Source: Paracoccaceae bacterium
GTDB lineage: Bacteria; Pseudomonadota; Alphaproteobacteria; Rhodobacterales; Rhodobacteraceae
Direction: 5' to 3'
Assembly: GCA_015487335.1 (NCBI GenBank)
Contig: WFPZ01000164.1
Location: forward strand, 1-18,599
DNA length: 18,599 bases
The notes under the pieces are model-generated. The model did no database searches. It was not told the origin of the DNA and was given only the letters and a program-made list of their open reading frames with translations. Below, one piece after another: positions 8,308-14,805 of the stretch. Positions within the stretch are counted from its first letter, which is position 1, and each line of letters opens with the position of its first letter. A program made the translations under genes and the position numbers.

Positions 8308-8451
8308 TCAGAGACTGATATGGAGCCTGTGCAGGTCGGAGCTGTAATCCATGCTGTCGCGCGGATGCGTGCCTGGCTGCGCCACCTGGAAGAAGATCCC
8401 CAGGGCAATGGCGAGAACGAGAAGCGCTGACCTGAACTGCGGGCTGAGCAT
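8308..8451 (-). CDS. Small single-pass membrane protein, 47 residues, unknown function
   Basis: I do not recognise this protein. It opens with MLSPQF, followed by a hydrophobic helix of about 16 residues (8-23, LLVLAIALGIFF at its core), and ends in a hydrophilic, His/Asp/Ser-rich tail. This suggests a small inner-membrane protein anchored near its N-terminus. Support that it is real comes from a perfect AAGGAGG ribosome-binding site 5 nt before the ATG at 8451. By my count, 38 of 47 third codon positions are G or C, matching neighbouring genes. It also occupies an otherwise empty 265-bp gap. It lies 103 nt downstream of the pip stop behind two strong inverted repeats, so it probably has its own promoter. 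It converges on maeB with an 18-bp gap. Confidence 0.68.
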   Translation of the reverse strand: MLSPQFRSALLVLAIALGIFFQVAQPGTHPRDSMDYSSDLHRLHISL

Positions 8452-8500
8452 GACGGCCTCCTTGGCTGCCCATGATGCGCGGCGCGCGGGGCCTTGCAAG

Positions 8501-8528
8501 AAGGCCGCGGGGCCTCTCACGCGGCCTT
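8501..8528. repeat. Inverted repeat, 9-bp stem, downstream of pip
   Basis: AAGGCCGCG (8501-8509) pairs perfectly with CGCGGCCTT (8520-8528) around a 10-nt loop. It lies between the pip stop and the small ORF start, where a pip terminator would be expected. There is no T-tract after the stem on the minus strand, so it may be an atypical terminator, an mRNA-stabilising hairpin or an attenuator for the downstream ORF. Confidence 0.55.
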
Positions 8529-8537
8529 GACCGGATG

Positions 8538-8557
8538 TGACCGGCCCGGGCCGGTCA
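8538..8557. repeat. Perfect 20-bp palindrome containing the pip stop codon
   Basis: TGACCGGCCCGGGCCGGTCA is identical to its reverse complement. The first TGA, read on the minus strand, is the pip stop codon (8557-8555). Together with the adjacent 8501-8528 stem it forms two consecutive strong hairpins at the end of pip. A loop-free palindrome could also be a dimeric protein site, but its position favours an mRNA 3'-end role. Confidence 0.6.
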
Positions 8558-9532
8558 GCGCAGGTTGGCGGCCAGCCTGTCGGTGATGCGCACCAGCGCG
8601 GCGCTGATGCCCGGCTCGGAAAGGGCATGGCCGGCATGCGTCACCATGTGAATCTCGGAGGCGGGCCAGCGGCGGTGCAGCCGCACGGCCGATGCCGGCG
8701 GGCAGATCATGTCGTATCGGCCCTGGACGATGTCGCCGGGAACATGGGCGATGCGGTCCATGTCGCGCAGGATCTGGCCGTCTTCCTCGAGAAAGCCGTT
8801 GTTGATGAAATAGTGATTTTCCAGCCGGGCGAAGGCGCGGGCGTATTCGGCCGGGCTGTCGCCGCCGTGGCCGTCGCTGGCTATCGAGGCCAGGGCGTTT
8901 TCCCAGTTGGCCCAGGCCCGGGCGAAACGGGTTTCCACCGCCCGGTCGCCGGAAAACAGCCGGCGGTGGTAGGCGGCGATCAGATCGTCATGCTCGCTTT
9001 GCGGGATCAGGCCGGTGAAGTAATGCCACAGCTCCGGCCAGAAGCGCCCCGCCCCGCCGCCATAGAACCAGTCCAGTTCGTCACGTGTCATCAGGAAGAC
9101 CCCGCGCAGCACCAGATGAAGGGCGCGGTCGGGGTGAGCCTGGGTGTAGATCAGCGAAAGCGTCGCCCCCCAGCTGCCGCCGAACACCACCCATCTGTCG
9201 ATTCGCAGGGTCTTGCGGATGCGCTCTATGTCGGCCACCAGGTGCCAGGTGGTGTTGGCCTCGACGCTGGCATGCGGGCGCGAACGGCCGCAGCCGCGCT
9301 GATCGAACAGGACAATGCGGTAGCGCTGCGGGTCGAAATAGCGGCGCATGGCGGGGCTGCAGCCGCCGCCCGGCCCGCCGTGGAGCACCACCACCGGCAG
9401 GCCCGCGGGGTTGCCGCTTTGCTCGACATAAAGCGTGTGGCCATCGCCCACATCCAGCATCCGCTGGTCGAAAGGCTCGATCGGCGGGTACAAAAACTGC
9501 GCTGCGCTCTTATGGCCTGCTGTTCTGTCCAT
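8555..9532 (-). CDS. pip: Prolyl aminopeptidase (proline iminopeptidase), S33 family
   Basis: This alpha/beta-hydrolase removes N-terminal proline from peptides in the cytosol. The 325-residue product has the oxyanion-hole HGGPG (51-55), DQRGCGRS (77-84) and the nucleophile elbow GGSWGA with Ser120. The acid is in GRYD (Asp274) and the catalytic His in AGHA (His302). All are typical of the monomeric S33 proline iminopeptidases. The ATG at 9532 gives the usual N-terminus, with LYPPIEPF and LYVEQSGNP close behind. The ribosome-binding site is weak (GGAACCAG). It is divergent from ubiG, sharing a 72-bp gap with an AT-rich TATATA core at 9544-9549. The stop lies inside a palindrome. Confidence 0.95.
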   Translation of the reverse strand: MDRTAGHKSAAQFLYPPIEPFDQRMLDVGDGHTLYVEQSGNPAGLPVVVLHGGPGGGCSPAMRRYFDPQRYRIVLFDQRGCGRSRPHASVEANTTWHLVADIERIRKTLRIDRWVVFGGSWGATLSLIYTQAHPDRALHLVLRGVFLMTRDELDWFYGGGAGRFWPELWHYFTGLIPQSEHDDLIAAYHRRLFSGDRAVETRFARAWANWENALASIASDGHGGDSPAEYARAFARLENHYFINNGFLEEDGQILRDMDRIAHVPGDIVQGRYDMICPPASAVRLHRRWPASEIHMVTHAGHALSEPGISAALVRITDRLAANLR

Positions 9533-9604
9533 CTGGTTCCATATATACCGCAACTGGGCGCCCGGCCACGGGCACCCGCCTGAAATGATGCGATGAGGCT
9601 GGAA

Positions 9605-10366
9605 ATGCAAGCCGCGACCAATACCGTTGACCCGGCCGAGGTGGCCAAGTTCGAGGCCATGGCCGCCGAATGGTGGGACCCGAAGGGCAAGTTCAAGCCG
9701 CTGCACATGCTCAACCCCTGCCGGCTGGATTACATCACCGCCCAGATCGCCGCCGAGTTCGGGCGTGATCTTTCGCAGGCCGCGCCGTTTGCAGGGTTGC
9801 GGATTCTGGATATCGGCTGCGGCGGCGGGTTGCTGGCCGAGCCGATGGCGCGGCTGGGCGCCGATGTCGTGGGCGCCGATGCCGCCGAAGGCAACATCCC
9901 CGTGGCACGGATTCACGCGCAGCAGTCGGGGTTGGAGATCGACTACCGCCACACCACCGCCGAGGCGCTGGCCGCCGCCGGAGAGCAGTTCGATGTGGTG
10001 CTGAACATGGAGGTGGTGGAGCACGTGCCCGACCCGCTGGAGTTTCTCTCCGCCTGTCGGGCGCTGGCAAGGCCCGGAGGGATGATGATCTGCTCGACCA
10101 TCAACCGCAACGCCAGAAGCTTCGCGGTGGCGATCGTGGGGGCCGAGCTGGTGATGCGCTGGCTGCCGCGCGGCACCCATGACTGGAACAAGTTCATCAC
10201 CCCCGACGAGCTGTTCGACCTGCTGCGCCGGGCCGGGATGGAGCCGGTGGACCGCAAGGGATTCGTCTTCAATCCGCTGGCATGGAGCTGGTCGATCTCG
10301 GAGAGGGATCTTTCGGTAAACTACGTCACCACCAGCATTCGCCCGCGTCAGGGCATCTCGGCCTGA
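9605..10366 (+). CDS. ubiG: UbiG, bifunctional ubiquinone O-methyltransferase
   Basis: UbiG performs both O-methylations in ubiquinone biosynthesis (2-polyprenyl-6-hydroxyphenol and 3-demethylubiquinol steps) using S-adenosylmethionine, at the inner membrane surface. The 253-residue product shows FEAMAAEWWDP near the N-terminus (16-26), a UbiG hallmark. SAM motif I is LDIGCGGG (68-75), followed by EVVEHVPDP. The ATG at 9605 is preferred because GAGG at 9595-9598 sits 6 nt upstream; an in-frame ATG at 9593 would add four residues. It is divergent from pip and converges on marR. It is an independent transcription unit as far as I can see. Note that a second, degenerate methyltransferase lies 3 kb downstream. 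Confidence 0.96.
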   Translation: MQAATNTVDPAEVAKFEAMAAEWWDPKGKFKPLHMLNPCRLDYITAQIAAEFGRDLSQAAPFAGLRILDIGCGGGLLAEPMARLGADVVGADAAEGNIPVARIHAQQSGLEIDYRHTTAEALAAAGEQFDVVLNMEVVEHVPDPLEFLSACRALARPGGMMICSTINRNARSFAVAIVGAELVMRWLPRGTHDWNKFITPDELFDLLRRAGMEPVDRKGFVFNPLAWSWSISERDLSVNYVTTSIRPRQGISA

Positions 10367-10376
10367 TCGGATTTGT

Positions 10377-10405
10377 CTGCCCGCGCAACCGAAGGGCAGG
10401 CGGGC
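10377..10405. terminator. Possible hairpin terminator between ubiG and marR
   Basis: CTGCCC (10377-10382) can pair with GGGCAG (10394-10399). Alternatively GCCCGC (10379-10384) can pair with GCGGGC (10400-10405). The site is the convergent gap of two genes, where a bidirectional terminator is expected. There is no good T-tract on either strand, so support is weak. Confidence 0.3.
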
Positions 10406-10440
10406 GCATGCCCGGGCTGGCGGCGCCGGTGCGCGTGCGT

Positions 10441-10884
10441 TCAGTCGCCGCTGCTCAGCCGCAGGCGCATTTCGCGCAGCACCGGCAGGGCGGCGCGCAC
10501 CTTTTCGGCGCCGATCGCCTCGACCACCTCGCCGATCACCGGGGTGATGGCGGCAAGGGCTGCGTCGCGGGCGCGCAGCCCGGCGGGGCTGATGGCCACG
10601 AACTTGCGGCGGGCATCGTCCCAGTCGGGGCGGATATGGATGTGACCGGCGATTTCCAGCTTGTGCAGGGTGTTGGTCATCGCGCCGCGGGTGACGTTGA
10701 AGGTGCGCGCCAGCTGCGCGGGGGTGCGCTCTTCCTGCAGGCGGGCGAGGTGGTTGAGCACCGAAAAATGGCTGATCTCCATTCCCTTGGGAAGGGCGCG
10801 GGTCAGCCGGGCGCGGGCCAGCTGATCGACCATGAAGATCTCGCTGAACAGCGAGACGGCGAGAGTTTCGTGCGAATTGCTCAT
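10441..10884 (-). CDS. MarR family transcriptional regulator
   Basis: The 147-residue protein has the MarR winged helix-turn-helix. The helix-turn-helix core runs from about TPAQLAR (54-60) through FNVTRGAMTNTLHKLE (62-77), and the wing contains DDARRK (89-94), matching the D-x-R-[RK] pattern of the family. Flanking helices would form the dimer interface. MarR proteins usually bind short palindromes and are released by small ligands or oxidants; the ligand here is unknown. Its ATG overlaps the amidase stop (ATGA, 10884-10881), so it is translated as the last gene of grxC-amidase-marR. No obvious operator palindrome is seen upstream of that group, so what it controls cannot be read from the sequence. 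Confidence 0.93.
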   Translation of the reverse strand: MSNSHETLAVSLFSEIFMVDQLARARLTRALPKGMEISHFSVLNHLARLQEERTPAQLARTFNVTRGAMTNTLHKLEIAGHIHIRPDWDDARRKFVAISPAGLRARDAALAAITPVIGEVVEAIGAEKVRAALPVLREMRLRLSSGD

Positions 10885-11717
10885 GCCGGGCCCTCGAACG
10901 GACGGTCGTGGATCAGGGCGGGCACGCGGCGGCGGGCCGCCTCGACCTGCGAAAGATCGAGATCGACGAAGCTCACGCCGGGGTCGGTGCCGGCATCGAG
11001 CAGCACCTCGCCCCAGGGGGCGACGGCCATGGCATGGCCGTAGGTGCGGCGCGGCCTGCCGTGTTGCGCGGCGTGGGTGCCGGTCTGGGCCGGGGCGAGA
11101 ACGAAACAGCCCGATTCGATGGCACGGGCGCGCAGGAGAACCTCCCAGTGGGCCGCGCCGGTGACGGGCGAGAAGGCCGCCGGCACGGTGAGAATCTGCG
11201 CCCCGGCCCGGGCCAGGGCCCGGTGGAGATGGGGAAAGCGCACATCGTAGCAGACCGTCATGCCGATGGTGGCGAAATCGGCCTTTCCCAGCACCGCGCG
11301 GTTGCCGGGGCGGAAGGCGGCCGATTCGCGGAAGGTTTCCTCTTTTGTCACCTGCACGTCGAACATGTGGATCTTGTCGTAACGCGCCACGATCTCGCCG
11401 CCGGGGGAGATCAGGAAGGAGCGGTTGGCGAAACGGCCGTCGGGATCATCGGTCTTCAGCGCCAGCGAACCGATGAGCAGCCACACCCCGAGTGCTGCGG
11501 CCTCTTCGCGCAGGCTTTGCAGGGTGGTGTCGTCCTTCTCGTGGCGCAGCACCTCTTGCTGATGGGCGCGGCTGCCCGAGACGCAGTTGGTGACCTCGGG
11601 GGTGAGAACGAAATCCGCGCCGCCGCCGGCGGCCTCGCGCAGGTAGCCGACGGTGACAGGGAGGTTCGCCCCGGGGTCGTCCGAGGCATTGAGCTGGATG
11701 AGAGCCGCGCGCAGCAC
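10881..11717 (-). CDS. Nit1-type carbon-nitrogen hydrolase, probable deaminated glutathione amidase
   Basis: This 278-residue nitrilase-superfamily enzyme has the Glu-Lys-Cys triad: Glu41 in TPEV, Lys115 in YDKIHMFD and Cys156 in TVCYDVRFP. The segment TGAAHWEVLLRARAIE (186-201) resembles Nit1 rather than Nit2/omega-amidase, as far as I recall the families. Nit1-like enzymes hydrolyse deaminated glutathione, a metabolite-repair reaction. Being next to a glutaredoxin gene fits a glutathione role, but the substrate is inferred. The start is GTG at 11717, immediately after the grxC TAG with no spacer. The preceding stop is in the same frame, so no longer form is possible. At its end it overlaps marR by 4 nt. 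A general omega-amidase is the alternative. Confidence 0.93.
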   Translation of the reverse strand: MLRAALIQLNASDDPGANLPVTVGYLREAAGGGADFVLTPEVTNCVSGSRAHQQEVLRHEKDDTTLQSLREEAAALGVWLLIGSLALKTDDPDGRFANRSFLISPGGEIVARYDKIHMFDVQVTKEETFRESAAFRPGNRAVLGKADFATIGMTVCYDVRFPHLHRALARAGAQILTVPAAFSPVTGAAHWEVLLRARAIESGCFVLAPAQTGTHAAQHGRPRRTYGHAMAVAPWGEVLLDAGTDPGVSFVDLDLSQVEAARRRVPALIHDRPFEGPA

Positions 11718-11975
11718 CTAACCCGCCAGCAGCGGGTCGAGCTTGCCCTCCTGTTCAAGCTCGAACAGGTCGTCGCAGCCGCCCACATGGGTTGAGCCGA
11801 TGAAGATCTGCGGCACGGTATGCCCGCCCTTGGCGCGCTGCATCATTTCCTGCCGCAGGGACGGGTCGGCGGAGACGTCGTATTCGGTATATTCGACGCC
11901 TTTCTTGGCCAGCAGGCGCTTGGCGGCGTGGCAGTAGCCGCAGAAGGGGGTGGTATAGATCTCGACGGTTTGCAT
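11718..11975 (-). CDS. grxC: Glutaredoxin 3 family protein (GrxC)
   Basis: Glutaredoxins use glutathione to reduce disulfides and glutathionylated proteins. The 85-residue product has a thioredoxin fold with active site CGYC (Cys12, Cys15), the cis-proline segment TVPQIFIG (53-60) and the glutathione-binding GGCDD. The usual GrxC active site is CPYC; here glycine replaces proline, a variant common among alphaproteobacteria as far as I know, and it should be dithiol-active. The ATG at 11975 has GGAAG upstream. A good promoter-like sequence sits in the 34-bp gap with comF. The stop codon directly touches the next gene's start codon. Confidence 0.96.
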   Translation of the reverse strand: MQTVEIYTTPFCGYCHAAKRLLAKKGVEYTEYDVSADPSLRQEMMQRAKGGHTVPQIFIGSTHVGGCDDLFELEQEGKLDPLLAG

Positions 11976-11998
11976 TGGGCGTCTTCCAGGTTTGCGGA

Positions 11999-12026
11999 AC
12001 TATAGGCATTTAGACGTTCTTCGCAA
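11999..12026 (-). promoter_or_regulatory. Candidate promoter for grxC-amidase-marR
   Basis: Read on the minus strand, TTGCGA (12026-12021), a 16-nt spacer and TATAGT (12004-11999) resemble a sigma-70 promoter. It straddles the comF stop codon and would start transcription near 11992, leaving a leader of about 17 nt before the grxC ATG. If correct, grxC and the two following genes can be expressed independently of comF. Confidence 0.4.
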
Positions 12027-12726
12027 CGCGCGCCAGTGCCAGAACGCATACCTTTGCCGCACCGGCCGCATGGCAGGCCTCGGCGGCGGCGGCGAAAGTG
12101 GCGCCAGAGGTCATCACGTCGTCGATCAGCACCACTTCGCGCCCGGCCAGCAGCTTTCCGCGCCGGGGGTGGGGGGCGATGGCGCCGGCAAGGGCGCGAA
12201 AGCGCTCGTCGCGCCCGAGCCCCTCAAGGGCCGGGGTGCGCCGGCGGCGAATCAGGGCATCGGGGCAGCATTGCGCGCCGATGTGGCGGGCCAGCGCATG
12301 GGCCAGCAGGGCGGCCTGGTTGTAGCGCCGGCTCAGCAGGCGCAGCCAGTGGGCGGGAACGGGAACCAGCAGCGCACCGGGGGCGAGCACCTCCTGCCCG
12401 GCGGCGGCCAGCCAGCGGGCCGCGGGGCGCAGGACTTCGGCCCGGTCGCCGTGCTTGAGCCCCAGCACCATCCTGCGCGCATTGCCGCGGTAAAGCAGCG
12501 CGGCGCGGCCTTGCGCCCAGGGCCGGGCGACGCGCAGGCAGTCGTCGCAGAGGGTGGGGTGGTCGTCGGGCTCGCCGGGCAGCGGGGCGCCGCAGGCATC
12601 GCAGCAGGTGCCGATGATGAAGGGGGTTTCGCGCCAGCAGGGGCCGCACAGCGGGGCATCGCCGGCCACGGGGGTGCCGCAGCCCAGGCAGGCGGGGGGA
12701 TAAATCAGCTCGACCACCCTTTGCAT
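12010..12726 (-). CDS. ComF family protein (double zinc finger plus phosphoribosyltransferase fold)
   Basis: The 238-residue protein has an N-terminal cysteine-rich region with CLGC (13-16), CGPC (27-30), CDAC (42-45) and CDDC (60-63), enough to hold two zinc ions. A type I phosphoribosyltransferase domain follows, with the PRPP-binding loop VLIDDVMTSGAT (199-210). ComF proteins are needed for natural transformation in several bacteria, at the step of single-stranded DNA entry or processing. In alphaproteobacteria the gene is widespread without proof of competence, so the role here is open. The ATG at 12726 is divergent from the methyltransferase, with only 44 bp between the starts. The stop is followed after 34 bp by grxC. 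Confidence 0.93.
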   Translation of the reverse strand: MQRVVELIYPPACLGCGTPVAGDAPLCGPCWRETPFIIGTCCDACGAPLPGEPDDHPTLCDDCLRVARPWAQGRAALLYRGNARRMVLGLKHGDRAEVLRPAARWLAAAGQEVLAPGALLVPVPAHWLRLLSRRYNQAALLAHALARHIGAQCCPDALIRRRRTPALEGLGRDERFRALAGAIAPHPRRGKLLAGREVVLIDDVMTSGATFAAAAEACHAAGAAKVCVLALARVAKNV

Positions 12727-12770
12727 TTGCCGCCATCACCCCTATTTTCCGCCTGTTTCGAGGAGCCGGC

Positions 12771-13616
12771 ATGCAACAGCCCCCCATCCTGACCGACCGC
12801 GCCGCCCTGGCACGCAACCGCGCCCGCGCCCGCGCCATGGGCGACGAGGCCATGTTCCTGCAGCGCGAGGCGATCCGCGAGGTGCAGGAGAGGCTCGAAC
12901 TGGTTAACAGAACCTTTACGAAACCGGCCGTGGTGGCCGCTTTTCCGCATCTGTGGCGCGATGTGCTGCCCGGCGCGGTGGTGGTCGAGGACAGCGATAT
13001 CCTGCCGCTGGAACCCGCCGCCCATGATCTGGTGGTCCACGCCATGGCGCTGCACTGGGCCAATGATCCGGTGGGCCAGCTGGTGCAGGCGGCCCGCGCG
13101 CTGCGGCCCGACGGGCTGCTTCTGGCAATCTTCCCCGCCGGGCGCACCCTGGCGGAGCTGCGCGCCGTGCTGGCCGAGGCCGAGGTGGCGGTGCGCGGCG
13201 GGCTCAGCCCCCGGGTGCTGCCGATGGGCGAGATCCGCGAGCTGGGCGCGCTGTTGCAGCGCGCCGGCCTTGCCTTGCCGGTGGCCGATTCCCTGACCCT
13301 CACGGCAAGCTATGACAGCGCCCTGCATCTGATGCGCGAGCTGCGCGCCATGGGCGAGGCCAATGCGCTGGCCAGCCGCGAGCGGCGGCCGCTGCGCCGG
13401 GCGGTGCTCGAGGAGGCGGTGCGCCGCTATGCCGAGGCCTACGGGCGGGATGGCCGGGTGCCCGCCACCTTCGAGCTGATCACCCTCACCGGCTGGGCGC
13501 CCGACGCAAGCCAGCCCAGGCCGCTGCGCCCCGGCTCGGCCGCGGCGCGGCTGGCCGATGCGCTGGGCACCGAGGAGCTTCCGGCCGGAGATCCGATCGG
13601 GCCCGTGCGGGGTTGA
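12771..13616 (+). CDS. Methyltransferase-fold protein of the NDUFAF5/BioC-like group lacking SAM motif I
   Basis: The 281-residue product begins with an RNRARARAM segment and VQERLELVNRTF (39-50), as in the NDUFAF5 family that modifies a complex I subunit. After that, members normally have a SAM-binding LDLGCGxG. Here the stretch is KPAVVAAFPHLWRDVLPGA (51-69), with no glycine motif. Later parts of the fold are kept: HDLVVHAMALHWANDPVGQL (85-104, motif IV-like) and ALRPDGLLL (110-118). It could be a cofactor-independent assembly factor or have altered SAM binding. AGGAG at 12761-12765 supports the ATG at 12771. hemH follows 53 nt downstream, probably in one unit. Automated annotation may call it BioC; I would not, as no biotin gene is nearby. 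Confidence 0.85.
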   Translation: MQQPPILTDRAALARNRARARAMGDEAMFLQREAIREVQERLELVNRTFTKPAVVAAFPHLWRDVLPGAVVVEDSDILPLEPAAHDLVVHAMALHWANDPVGQLVQAARALRPDGLLLAIFPAGRTLAELRAVLAEAEVAVRGGLSPRVLPMGEIRELGALLQRAGLALPVADSLTLTASYDSALHLMRELRAMGEANALASRERRPLRRAVLEEAVRRYAEAYGRDGRVPATFELITLTGWAPDASQPRPLRPGSAAARLADALGTEELPAGDPIGPVRG

Positions 13617-13669
13617 TCCTTGCGCGTATGCCGCTATTCCCCTTGGCGAAACCGCAGAAAGGAACCGCG

Positions 13670-14746
13670 ATGTCACAGAACGCCCCCGGGCCCGCGCCCC
13701 GGATCTTCCGCCCCGAGCACGCCCCGGCCGACCACCCGGACCTGCCGGTTGAAAAGGTGGGCGTTCTGCTGGCCAATCTCGGCACCCCCGATGGCACCGA
13801 TTACTGGTCCATGCGGCGGTATCTGAACGAGTTCCTCTCGGACCGGCGGGTGATCGACTATTCGCCGTGGAAGTGGCAGCCGCTGCTGCAGCTTGTCATC
13901 CTCACCACGCGGCCGTTCCGCTCGGGAGCGGCATACCGGACGATCTGGAACAACGAGAAGAACGAAAGCCCGCTGATGACCATCACCCGGGCGCAGACGG
14001 AAAAGCTGGCCGAAGCGCTGGGCAAGGTTTACGGCGATGCGGTGGAGGTGGATTTCTGCATGCGCTACGGCAACCCCTCGACCGCTTCGCGGGTCGAGCG
14101 CCTGGTAGAGCGGGGGTGCCGCAGGATCCTGTTCTTCCCGCTTTATCCTCAATATGCCGGGGCCACCGTTGCCACCGCCAACGATCAGTTCTTCCGCGCC
14201 CTGATGGGGCTGAAGTGGCAGCCCTCGGTGCGCATCGTGCCGCCCTATTTCGACCGCCCGTCCTATATCGAGGCGCTCGCCGGCTCGGTGGAGCGGGCCT
14301 ATGCGGAGATGGAAGAGCGGGCGGATGTTCTGGTGGCCTCCTATCACGGGCTGCCGAAGCGCTATCTGACCGAGGGCGACCCTTATTACTGCCAGTGCGT
14401 GAAGACCACCCGCCTGCTGCGCGAGCGCCTGGGCTGGGAGGAGGACAGGATCACCACCGCCTTCCAGTCGAAGTTCGGGCCCGAGGAGTGGCTTCAGCCC
14501 TACACGGTGGAAGAGGTGGCGCGCCTGGCCAGGGCCGGCAAGAAGCGGATCGCGGTGATCGCGCCGGCGTTTTCGGCCGATTGCATCGAGACGCTGGAAG
14601 AGATCAACCAGGAAATCCGCAACAGCTTCATGGAAGCGGGCGGCGAAAACTTCACCTATATTCCCTGCCTAAACGACGACGATGCCCATATCGCGGCGCT
14701 GGCCGAGGCCGTCGGCGAAAATCTGAAGGGATGGGTGGAAGGCTGA
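13670..14746 (+). CDS. hemH: Ferrochelatase
   Basis: HemH inserts Fe2+ into protoporphyrin IX, the last step of protoheme synthesis. The 358-residue product has the catalytic His226 in VASYHGLPKRY. The conserved acidic segment is FSADCIETLEE (301-311), and QSKFGPEEWLQPYT (266-279) lines the active site. The paired-cysteine segment YYCQC (239-243) is typical of proteobacterial enzymes; whether it serves a cluster cannot be told. The ATG at 13670 has AAAGGAA upstream. An in-frame TTG at 13613 would overlap the preceding gene and is rejected. The N-terminal 25 residues are Pro/Ala-rich and poorly conserved. It probably shares a transcript with the methyltransferase. It converges on a small membrane-protein gene. 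Confidence 0.97.
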   Translation: MSQNAPGPAPRIFRPEHAPADHPDLPVEKVGVLLANLGTPDGTDYWSMRRYLNEFLSDRRVIDYSPWKWQPLLQLVILTTRPFRSGAAYRTIWNNEKNESPLMTITRAQTEKLAEALGKVYGDAVEVDFCMRYGNPSTASRVERLVERGCRRILFFPLYPQYAGATVATANDQFFRALMGLKWQPSVRIVPPYFDRPSYIEALAGSVERAYAEMEERADVLVASYHGLPKRYLTEGDPYYCQCVKTTRLLRERLGWEEDRITTAFQSKFGPEEWLQPYTVEEVARLARAGKKRIAVIAPAFSADCIETLEEINQEIRNSFMEAGGENFTYIPCLNDDDAHIAALAEAVGENLKGWVEG

Positions 14747-14751
14747 AATGG

Positions 14752-14777
14752 AAAAGGGCGGCAGAAGCCCGCCGCCC
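14752..14777 (-). terminator. Rho-independent terminator for the 62-residue membrane protein gene
   Basis: On the minus strand a stem GGGCGGC (14777-14771) and GCCGCCC (14762-14756) encloses an 8-nt loop and runs into TTTT (14755-14752). This is the clearest intrinsic terminator in the window. It follows the minus-strand small gene and lies 5 nt past the hemH stop, so the hairpin may also act on the hemH transcript. Confidence 0.75.
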
Positions 14778-14789
14778 CGTTCCGAATTC

Positions 14790-14805
14790 CTGATCGAGCG
14801 ATCAG
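14790..14805. repeat. Inverted repeat spanning the stop codon of the small membrane-protein gene
   Basis: CTGATCG (14790-14796) and CGATCAG (14799-14805) are separated by only 2 nt. The stop codon (14804-14802) of the minus-strand gene is inside it. A 2-nt loop is too tight for a fully paired RNA hairpin, so this could instead be a protein-binding dyad or chance. Confidence 0.5.

Noticed and set aside
9533..10180. Apparent N-terminal extension of pip reaching across the divergent gap into ubiG
   Set aside because: The extra residues are antisense to ubiG and unlike any hydrolase; the ATG at 9532 gives the normal family length.
12010..12726. A natural-transformation island around comF
   Set aside because: No other competence gene (comEA, comEC, dprA, pilus genes) is in the window, and comF is common in genomes of this group without local competence genes.
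12705..13676. A 323-codon minus-strand frame opposite the methyltransferase
   Set aside because: Shadow of the plus-strand gene, which has a ribosome-binding site and a recognisable fold; the antisense product has biased Gln/His/Gly composition.
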